From assembly GCF_964340395.1 (NCBI RefSeq), contig NC_135568.1, positions 4,569,803 through 4,633,802 of the forward strand: a stretch of 64,000 bases of DNA, in the 5' to 3' direction. Made by a program: the position numbers and the translations under genes. The DNA is from Glandiceps talaboti (Eukaryota; Hemichordata; Enteropneusta; Spengelidae). The notes beneath the pieces are model-generated. The model worked only from the letters and a program-made list of their open reading frames with translations. It made no database searches and was not told where the DNA came from. This document shows, piece after piece, positions 58,101 to 64,000 of the stretch. Position 1 is the stretch's first letter. The number at the start of each line of letters is the position of its first letter.

Positions 58101-61100
58101 AGAACAACTCAAAGATTCAAGTCCTGAAGTGAAGACTAGAATTGTTATGTATTACAGCAACTACTGTCTCTCAGAATATCAGCAGTTTTAGTAGACTGGT
58201 CACACCTACCAACCAACTCAAATTTCTCTTCCTATTGGTTTATTGCTCAGTTCAATGTCATATTTGGACTAAAAAATTTGAATGTATAATTTATTTTGTA
58301 TCTGAAAGAACAGGTTTAGATTGATGAAGTACATGAGATATATCTTGTGTTAACATCTGTCTTGGTATACTATTTTAGGCCAAACAATTTTTTTTTGGTT
58401 CCGGTAACCCAACCCAACCTAGTTTTTACTGCTGACCCTAGACTTTTGTTTAGGTATTTTGAAAAAAATTATCGAAAAATAAGAGAAATGTGCAAAGTCG
58501 CACAAGAAATAGTAAGATTTGGCGATGTCATTGCCTTGTGTGTGTGATCAAAACAAAATGGTGGAATCCTACCTACCTGTCCTATTTTGAAATTGGGTGT
58601 TTTTGGAACCACAACATTTTTTGTTGTTGGCCTTACAGGATATGTTTGTGTGTTTATGGAGAGGTCTGGATATGAAAGATAAATTTTTGACAACAATCTA
58701 TGCCGTACACTCGGTTTAGCTGTTCCGTTATAGATTGCTGACAGTACAAATTTTAGTATATTTCTCATCATGAGAGGAATTTTTGCTGTTATGATGCATG
58801 TTTTTCAAATGTGTATGAGTCAGTGAAAATGTACTGCACTAAAATCTAAAATACTTCAGAATGTCAATAAAAGAACATTTTTCTCACTACATACTGGCTT
58901 TGGAACTGAAAGCTGAAAAATGTGCAAAAAAGTTTGTTATTGTATGTACAATGACAAACATTTTACACATTTATTAAACTTTTGCCATTTATTGAGTTAC
59001 AAACAAGGACTTGACATATATTATTTCACATTGGTAGGACGCCATGATAAAATTGTTTTATAAATTAAAAATCCAAAAATAAATACCAAATCCTCATCCA
59101 TACAGCCACTTTAAGTGAGTCTCTTGACAAATCGTAAAAATGGTGCAAAGTAAAACAAGATTATGCTAACATAAAGTGATGCAGATGTCAAAAAAACCCA
59201 AAAAAAACTGCCATGGATGATAACATCAGTGGCAGCAGGGATAGGATTTGTCTCCATCACTTGAATGATAGCATTTTGTTAAATTTATTACAGTACCGTT
59301 GTGGAGTACACCATGGGCGTTTATCAGACATGGTATGAAAGGAGTAAACACAAGGAAAAAGCGCCCTCTACCATTTGTGAAAGCCAAGATGTTAGCTGTG
59401 ACACAGGCTAAACCAATCAAAGATAACAGATCATTGGCTGAACAGTGTGCGAAGAAAACTAATGTAGATGTAGTAAAAGCAACACAAGTAAGTTTTTTGA
59501 CACTTGAAGAGTTATTATTTTACTATAAAAATTGACATACCTGCAAGATATTATCCTGTAAAATCCACTTTTCTGTTGATTCATTTTCTGTTTGTATCTA
59601 AATCTACAATTCTGGTCAAAAGTTGGATTTTCTTAAAGTGGCCATATGGATGAGAATTTGGTATTTATTTTGGATTTTTATTTGATAAAACAGCTTCACC
59701 ATGTTTTTCCACTTGAAAAAATAATGTGAAATAACATATACAAAGTCCATGTTCACATCTCAATAAACGGCAAAACATTAAACAATGTGTAAAATGTTTG
59801 CTATTGTATGTACAATAACAAACTTTTTTACACTTTGTGCATCTTTTTGCAATGTATTGAGTTATGAACATGGACTTTGTATATGTTCTTTTCCATTATT
59901 TTTTCAAGTAGAAAAACATGGTGAAGCTGTTATATCAAATAAAAATCCAAAATTAATACCAAATTCTCATCCATATGGCCACTTTAAGCAACTATTTAGA
60001 AATATCTGTAGTTATTTGAAGTTATTTGAACGGTCTTTCCATTTACAAGAGTATGAAATATGGCCTTACGCTGAGATTATGAGCAAAATGAAATGTGTTT
60101 CTTTTTTCTTAATCTACTGACAAACTTACCCGCATGCAGACGACAAACAAAGAATTGAATTGATGGTGACTTACCTACATATCCAATGGTGTACATAAAT
60201 AATAGTCACAATAGTGCAAATTACTATACAACAGATCTTCAACTCTTGAAATATTTGTTTCAAAGTTAGACATTTTCAATCTTTCTTGTGTTGTTTGTCA
60301 GGAGAATCCATGGAAAGAATTACTGAAAAGAGAAGCCAAAGCCATGATGGAAGAGAACCAGTTAGTTGTTGTTTTCCATGATTGCGGGGTCACTGCCATG
60401 GAAAAGAGACAATTTCGTCGGAAGTTACGGAAACAAGGCTTAGATCTGATGTGGTATCCGAACCTTGTAATGACGGAAACTCTGGAAGGCAGTAAATATG
60501 AAAATATGATGCCCCTGATTGTTGGCATGAACCTATATGCTACATGTCCGGAACCTAAAGTCAAAGAACTATTAAAGGCTGCAAAGAATGTACCCAAAAT
60601 CTATCTTTTAGGTTAGTCATTTTATACATATATAACTTCAATATCCAAACTTATAATCCTTCCCTTGCTGGTAGTTACGACTACCGCCCTCAATGTTCTT
60701 TAATTGCTTTGCGTGAGAACATCAGTTCCAAATTACCAAAACTCAAAGAGATAGAGGGGGAGGGGGTGGGGGTGGGGGTGGGGAGCCTGAAGATAAGTAT
60801 CTCTTAACAACAGAAGTTGGTTTCAGTAGACATAACAATTCTGTCTATTAGAAATACTTACCTGATTTCTTACAATTTGAATAACAAATTTGTCAGTTGC
60901 CTGGAAGGAGAGTTTCTTATCATATCTGAATGACATGTTGACTGATAATGAGAGAGCTCAGTGACATCAAACATTCACTAGCCTGACATGCAGTTACCCT
61001 CATTGTGGTCATTTTTTAAAGGAATGTCACAAGAGGGCACCCCACATGAGGGAAAACTGTTGCTGAACAGCGCTCCCAGTGGCCAAGCTGTACAATCTTT

Positions 61101-61652
61101 TGTCTTTCTGATAACTGGAAGATGGCATATTTAGAGTGTGTTGAGAGTGTGCATGTTACAGTCATGCACTCATTTGCATACTCATTTACATACACATGTC
61201 ATGATGTTTTCAATATTGCACTACAATGCAAATACTAATATATACACTTGCACTGAGCAAGTAATCACTAGTTCAAACATAAAATTTGATTCTGCAGCAT
61301 CTATCTTTAGTTATCTTAATAAAGTACATATTCTATTCTATGGACAATTCAACTGCTGTATTATTACAATCCATATACTAGTATATCCAGCTGTTTCCAT
61401 CTAATACATGTATTCTATTTTATTATCACAGGAGGTAAAGTAGAGGAGAACTTGATGTCTGTCACGGATATGGTCAAATTTTCCCAACTGCCATCGTTGC
61501 AGACTTTACAAGGAGAGTTAGTTGGTACACTCTCTACTCCACTGCATAGGTTGTCATCATTGCTACAAGCAAACCAACAAAGACTAACCATGAACTTAGA
61601 TCAGTATATAAAACAAATGAATGAAGAAACAGAACAGAAAAATGAAAGCTAG
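52173..61652 (+). CDS. MRPL10: Mitochondrial ribosomal protein L10 (uL10m), 4 exons
   Basis: uL10m is a protein of the mitoribosomal large subunit at the base of the L7/L12 stalk. Exons 52173-52191, 59294-59487, 60302-60611 and 61432-61652 give 247 residues (human 261), with all phases consistent. The N-terminus (MAAFTRIPLWSTPWAFIR, then GVNTRKKRPLP) is basic and lacks acids, as expected of a mitochondrial presequence. Blocks matching human are PWKELLKRE, FRRKLRKQGLDLM, EGSKYENMMPLIVGMNL, EPKVKELLKA, VPKIYLLGG, KFSQLPSLQTLQGELVG and LTMNLDQYI. Intron 1 (7.1 kb) contains an antisense C1q-domain gene. A + strand AATAAA lies at 62530-62535. Confidence 0.96.
52192..54801. other. MRPL10 intron 1, left part
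   Basis: No exon was recognised. There is a local duplication (gaagaagtcgaac/cgaagaagtcg) near 52540, and repeated 'caaatacaatacattactgtttacaatgt' phrases at about 54265-54545. A purine/T-rich stretch lies at 53737-53760. Otherwise plain AT-rich sequence. Confidence 0.6.
54802..55532 (-). CDS. C1q-like gene, exon 2 (collagen region + C1q domain)
   Basis: Acceptor tttgctatag after 55533; 731 bp, phase 1 in, TAA at 54804-54802. It holds all but two and a half of the Gly-X-Y triplets and the whole C1q domain. The frame stays open upstream of the acceptor to an ATG at 55602, but that stretch lacks Gly-X-Y and reads through the splice acceptor. Confidence 0.95.
54802..56613 (-). CDS. Secreted collagen-like C1q-domain protein, 2 coding exons
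   Basis: Joined exons 56613-56469 and 55532-54802 encode 291 residues. Residues 1-25 form a signal peptide (MKAFAFKFVQYCIVVCVV, QLSLTVA). A short acidic/Gln stretch with a single Cys (C40) follows. Next come 37 uninterrupted Gly-X-Y triplets (about 43-153), then a C1q domain (about 159-291) beginning AFSVVKTS. The C1q domain has the hallmarks TGKFTCPVSGMYYFTISA, GDEIWVRL and FTGYLLY. Two N-glycosylation sequons (NTT, NTS) lie in it. By analogy it should trimerise through the collagen region and act as an extracellular pattern-recognition or adhesive protein; its ligand is unknown. The gene is nested in intron 1 of MRPL10 on the opposite strand. The stop codon overlaps an AATAAA (54806-54801). 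Confidence 0.95.
55556..55760. repeat. Probable dispersed repeat with (CCAT)n
   Basis: gttcgtccatccatccatcc is followed by atatctctggcatgcaccag and caatttcaaccaaacctggc. This phrase order is typical of dispersed repeats, but only one copy is present here, so the call rests on general resemblance. Confidence 0.35.
55950..56183. mobile_element. MITE-like element, family B (copy 2, diverged)
   Basis: It shares 'cggcttactaagatatacac', 'atcaccttgagatcaaaata', 'gtgtgaacactggaagtccc' and 'ccagtgtccattcaatagtt' with 62678-62983. It lies inside the C1q-like gene's intron. Confidence 0.65.
56303..56410 (-). pseudogene. Decayed duplicate of the C1q-like first exon
   Basis: taccagtgactccatttcca..gttgagatacatctgtgtgg..gtcttcattttgttgatgtt..cagtgaaagttt parallels the real exon at 56469-56560 (taccagggacgccatttcca..gttgagatccatcagtctgg..gtcttcatcttgttgctggg..cagtgaaagttg). 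The start-codon end is not conserved. It sits in the intron between the two coding exons. Confidence 0.85.
56469..56638 (-). CDS. C1q-like gene, exon 1 (signal peptide)
   Basis: Acceptor ctttttttttcag after 56639; ATG at 56613-56611; donor gtaattatac after 56469. It encodes the signal peptide, the QQQDEDTQTDGSQRCGNG linker and the first triplets (GVPGIP). The 145 coding bases end in phase 1, exactly matching exon 2. Confidence 0.93.
56978..57028 (-). pseudogene. Second partial duplicate of the C1q-like first exon
   Basis: tcattgaaagttgtacaaca + cagatgacaatacagtacag matches the signal-peptide part of the real exon at 56551-56592 (tcagtgaaagttgtacaaca + cagactacaatacagtactg). It is about 50 bp, upstream of the gene. 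Confidence 0.8.
57491..57566. repeat. Inverted repeat (hairpin) ctagacctcggatgttc
   Basis: tagacctcggatgttc (left) and gaacatccgaggcctag (right) can pair with one bulge around a ~43-base loop. Function unknown; possibly the ends of a small element. Confidence 0.7.
57686..57803. mobile_element. MITE-like element, family A (copy 4, internally deleted)
   Basis: Termini cagagcttgaaattaact and gatttcaagccgtg with the internal 'gggctaccaatttatgaaat' pair; 118 bp, so most of the interior is missing. Confidence 0.65.
58036..58130 (-). other. Candidate 5' leader exon of the C1q-like gene
   Basis: On the minus strand an excellent donor (cacag|gtatgttg) follows a stretch with no ATG in good context. 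It could splice to the acceptor at 56639. Its 5' end is unknown; no TATA box was seen. Confidence 0.45.
58131..58914. other. MRPL10 intron 1, no feature recognised
   Basis: Plain AT-rich intronic sequence. Small overlapping open frames (60-100 codons) on both strands have no recognisable homology. Confidence 0.55.
58915..59115. mobile_element. Half copy of fold-back element family D
   Basis: It matches the right half of 59632-59988 from the central 'tattgtatgtacaatgacaa' to 'catccatacagccactttaa', ending at TTAA. The left arm is lost. Confidence 0.7.
59294..59487 (+). CDS. MRPL10: MRPL10 exon 2 (IPLWSTPW..VVKATQ)
   Basis: Acceptor atttattacag and donor gtaagttttt; 194 bp, phase 1 in and 0 out. 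It encodes the presequence end (PLWSTPWAFIRHGMKG) and RKKRPLPFVKAKMLAVTQ, aligned with human HRRVMHFQRQKLMAVTE. Confidence 0.95.
59632..59988. mobile_element. Fold-back MITE-like element, family D, flanked by TTAA
   Basis: A 357-bp imperfect palindrome. cttaaagtggccatatggat gagaatttggta on the left is the exact inverse of the right end, and pairing continues through 'caccatgtttttccact' to a centre at about 59810. Both ends are bounded by TTAA, the target of piggyBac-type transposons; the terminal bases (agtggcc) are not the usual piggyBac CCC. Intronic in MRPL10. Confidence 0.8.
60302..60611 (+). CDS. MRPL10: MRPL10 exon 3 (ENPWKELL..KIYLLG)
   Basis: Acceptor gttgtttgtcag and donor gttagtcatt (a weaker donor); 310 bp, phase 0 in and 1 out. 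It encodes ENPWKELLKREAKAMMEE, NQLVVVFHDCGVTAMEKR, QFRRKLRKQGLDLMWYPN, EGSKYENMMPLIVGMNLY and EPKVKELLKAAKNVPKIY. Confidence 0.97.
60754..60785 (+). repeat. G-rich tract (G-quadruplex potential)
   Basis: agagggggagggggtggggg and two further tgggg runs lie 145 bp inside MRPL10 intron 3. Confidence 0.8.
61432..61652 (+). CDS. MRPL10: MRPL10 exon 4 (GKVEENLM..EQKNES, stop)
   Basis: Acceptor ttattatcacag; 221 bp, phase 1 in, TAG at 61650-61652. It encodes GKVEENLMSVTDMVKFSQ, LPSLQTLQGELVGTLSTP, LHRLSSLLQANQQRLTMN and LDQYIKQMNEETEQKNES, aligned with human through LDQYIREQREK. Confidence 0.97.
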
Positions 61653-61694
61653 AACATGCACAATAGTGATTTGGATTTTATGGAGCACTCTGGA

Positions 61695-61888
61695 TGATTA
61701 CACCAGAGTTTTGATTGGCTTATACCATCACATGATCCAGGATATTACACCAGAGTTTTGATTGGCTTATACCATCACATGATCCAGGATATTACACCAG
61801 AGTTTTGATTGGCTTATACCATCACATGATCCAGGATATTACACCAGAGTTTTGATTGGCTTATACCATCACATAATCCAGGATATTC
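61695..61888. repeat. 47-bp minisatellite with TTTGATTGGCT, just after MRPL10
   Basis: Four units of caccagagttttgattggct + tataccatcacatgatccag + gatatta at 47-bp spacing (61701, 61748, 61795, 61842). They begin about 50 bp past the stop codon and so probably lie within the 3' UTR. Confidence 0.95.
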
Positions 61889-62529
61889 AGTATAGCAATC
61901 CAATCAAGGCCAGGCTGACAGCCTTCACTTATTTCAGATGATACAAAATTTTGACAGCTACTCTAAAATCACATTTCAATACTTGGCTGCATATTTGCCT
62001 GTTGAGCTAGTTGTGTAAGTATACCAACAGAAATGCAAGCCATCAGAATTTGTTTTCTTCTTCTGAACACCATGTTTGGTCATTCACTACCAACAAAATT
62101 GGTTATGCTATTCAGACATCCCCCACAAAATGCACACACACCATCTCCAGATGAAAAAACTATTGCATAACAGAGTGGGTGTACACCATATGCGATACTG
62201 AGTTGGTGAATCAAGTCCCCCCAGTATGTGTACTGTTTGGCGCCCCCTGGTGGCAATGATGTAAATGGATGACAGGCACTTGCAACAAAATTGTGCAACA
62301 AAAATCAACAGAAATAAAAGCCAGGAATATGAAAAATGAAGTCCCAGTATTTGACAGTTGTCTCAATTCGAAATGAGTCACTCCTGGCCAGTATGTTCTG
62401 TAATATTTCACTTACATTAGTTTCATGTGTGCTCATGTTTCGTATTTATTCTACTCTATATCAGCTGTCTGCTCGTGTCATCTCAGCCTTAGTATGTGTT
62501 CATTGTGTGGTATCAGAACTGTGACATTG

Positions 62530-62535
62530 AATAAA
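62530..62535 (+). promoter_or_regulatory. MRPL10: Candidate polyadenylation signal AATAAA for MRPL10
   Basis: aataaa is followed within 40 bases by t/g-rich sequence (cttgctctatgtttg). An earlier AATAAA at about 62312 is an alternative. Confidence 0.45.
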
Positions 62536-62677
62536 AAATACTTAAAACTTGCTCTATGTTTGAAAAATGTAGAAATGATGTTTGGTTATTATGTAAAATA
62601 ACATATGACAACAGAAACGAAGCTTTCAGCCAAAATAAACACAAACTAAAACTACAGCTTACGACTCTGGTAAGCCA

Positions 62678-62983
62678 GCCTTCGGTTTACTAAGATAGAT
62701 GCAAACTAAATCTATTGTTCTTCAATATGGTAGATTACACAAGTGGGTGTTAGCGGTTCCTCTGTTGTGCGATTCTAATCACCCTGTGATCAACATAGTG
62801 TAAACATTGGAAGTCCCAAAACAATACTTCAAGTTCATGAAACTCTAAATAAACTAGTTTTCAGAGATGCCTCCCTACTGGGACTATAATTAAACCAACG
62901 TCCATTCAATAGTTTTTTCACTGTTGTATCAACATGTTGCGACAATAGTTTTAGTTTGTGTCTATCTTAGAAAACTGAAGGCC
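62678..62983. mobile_element. MITE-like element, family B (copy 3)
   Basis: Ends gccttcggtttactaagata + gatgcaaactaaa and the inverse tttagtttgtgtctatctta + gaaaactgaaggc give about 30-bp terminal inverted repeats; 306 bp. The interior phrase aatcaccctgtgatcaacat matches the copy at 41034. Confidence 0.75.
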
Positions 62984-64000
62984 CAACTACCAGTGTAATA
63001 ATATAACCTATTGAATGGATGTTTGTCAAAAATTGTACTCACAGTATGGTGACATTACTGATAACTTCCATCATCTTGCAGTGTACATTTTTGTGGAACT
63101 TCAAATGTTAACCCTATCTTGATCACAAGGTGACAAAGTACACTGCTAATGCCCATTTTCATCTTGTCTTATCTTCCACACCAACGGAAAAAAAATGACA
63201 GTATACATAAATACTCACATACTTATGATAATGTGTGAATATCATTGTATTCATTATGTATGACAAAAAATTACAAATAAAGTATGAAAATTTTCAAATC
63301 CTGTGATACTAATGACAGCTTATGTGAACACTTTTTTCTTATAATCTTGAATGCAGTTTATTTTCTATGAAAATGACACATGTACCAGGAAGTTTGGTCA
63401 ATATCACAAGAGGTCTAGAGTTTAGAGGTACCATCTTTTTGTTGAACTCGAGAAGTAAACGTGTAGCTTATAAACCATTTACAATAATTCAAATTAAGCC
63501 TTCAACTGGTTTGTTTGTTTGTTTTTTCCTTCCTCTTATATTTCATGACTTGTCAGTAATACTTCCCTCATCTTTTACTCGTCATCATTGGTTTGAACTT
63601 TGACCTCTTGTCAACCAAAGATTGATTTTGAAACTAAACTAGCAGGTGTTCAGTAGAGGATATCAAGAGAACTTTGTCATAATGAAAAGTAGAATATGTG
63701 ACATCAGTTCAATATAAATGTCACAAACATTGACGAGGTATATATTTTACTGTTTCTTTAACGTAATAATATAATGGTATCAAAATTGAATGTACACTCA
63801 AAACGTTAAATTGATACATAGAAATACGCTGGCAGGAACGAGACACGGTTCAAGATGGTTTTCATGCTCTTTGGAAAGAGGGTTTCACCAAAAGTGACAA
63901 ATAATGATAATGAGATGTACACTTGATGTAACTAATTAGCTAGATTCTTGATATTTCAGATTATTGCTTAATTAATGCTATTCAGTTATTACACTTCGGA

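Larger units (their letters stand above)
61889..64000. other. 3' flank of MRPL10, no gene recognised
   Basis: It contains the likely MRPL10 polyadenylation region and a MITE-like element (62678-62983). The rest is AT-rich sequence without a supported gene. Confidence 0.6.

Noticed and set aside
59785-60120. 111-codon + strand open frame in MRPL10 intron 2
   Set aside because: It lies within the fold-back repeat at 59632-59988 and has no recognisable domain or splice context.
60298-60597. Antisense 99-codon open frame over MRPL10 exon 3
   Set aside because: It is a shadow of a strongly conserved coding exon on the + strand.

Overview
The window is nuclear DNA from an animal, most likely a marine invertebrate bilaterian. 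The genes are split by GT-AG introns, the DNA is AT-rich, and introns are full of tetranucleotide microsatellites, SINE-like copies and short inverted-repeat (MITE-like) elements. The sequence alone does not let me name the phylum. Gene identities come from reading spliced exons against remembered human family members; no search was run.

Layout. 1-13792: no coding exon found; probably intron 1 and/or upstream DNA of the first gene. 13793-35901 (+): sixteen exons of alpha-catulin (CTNNAL1), complete except for the N-terminal exon(s). 35902-44520: tail-to-tail intergenic DNA with minisatellites and a MITE-like element. 51947-44521 (-): hyccin/FAM126, eleven coding exons plus a 5' leader exon. 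51948-52169: short divergent promoter. 52173-61652 (+): MRPL10, four coding exons. Inside its 7.1-kb first intron, on the opposite strand, lies a secreted collagen-like C1q-domain gene (58036 region down to 54802). 61653-64000: 3' flank with a 47-bp minisatellite and another MITE-like copy.

Functions. Alpha-catulin is a vinculin/alpha-catenin family scaffold. Hyccin is a subunit of the plasma-membrane PI4KA-TTC7 complex. MRPL10 is the mitoribosomal uL10m stalk protein. The C1q-like protein is a probable secreted lectin or immune-type molecule. Nothing shows them to be one pathway; only hyccin and MRPL10 appear to share a regulatory region.

Most unusual feature. At three separate exon ends the 5' splice site itself has been tandemly duplicated together with the flanking exon end. 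There are 10 near-identical copies plus one degenerate copy of a 62-bp unit in alpha-catulin (24781-25438), six in-register copies of a 30-bp unit in hyccin (44941-45100), and two copies of a 25-bp unit in another hyccin exon (49801-49850). The hyccin 30-bp array keeps phase and stays open, so each successive donor would add exactly 10 residues to the protein. The other two arrays introduce stop codons. Donor choice within these arrays has not been shown; it is a testable prediction.
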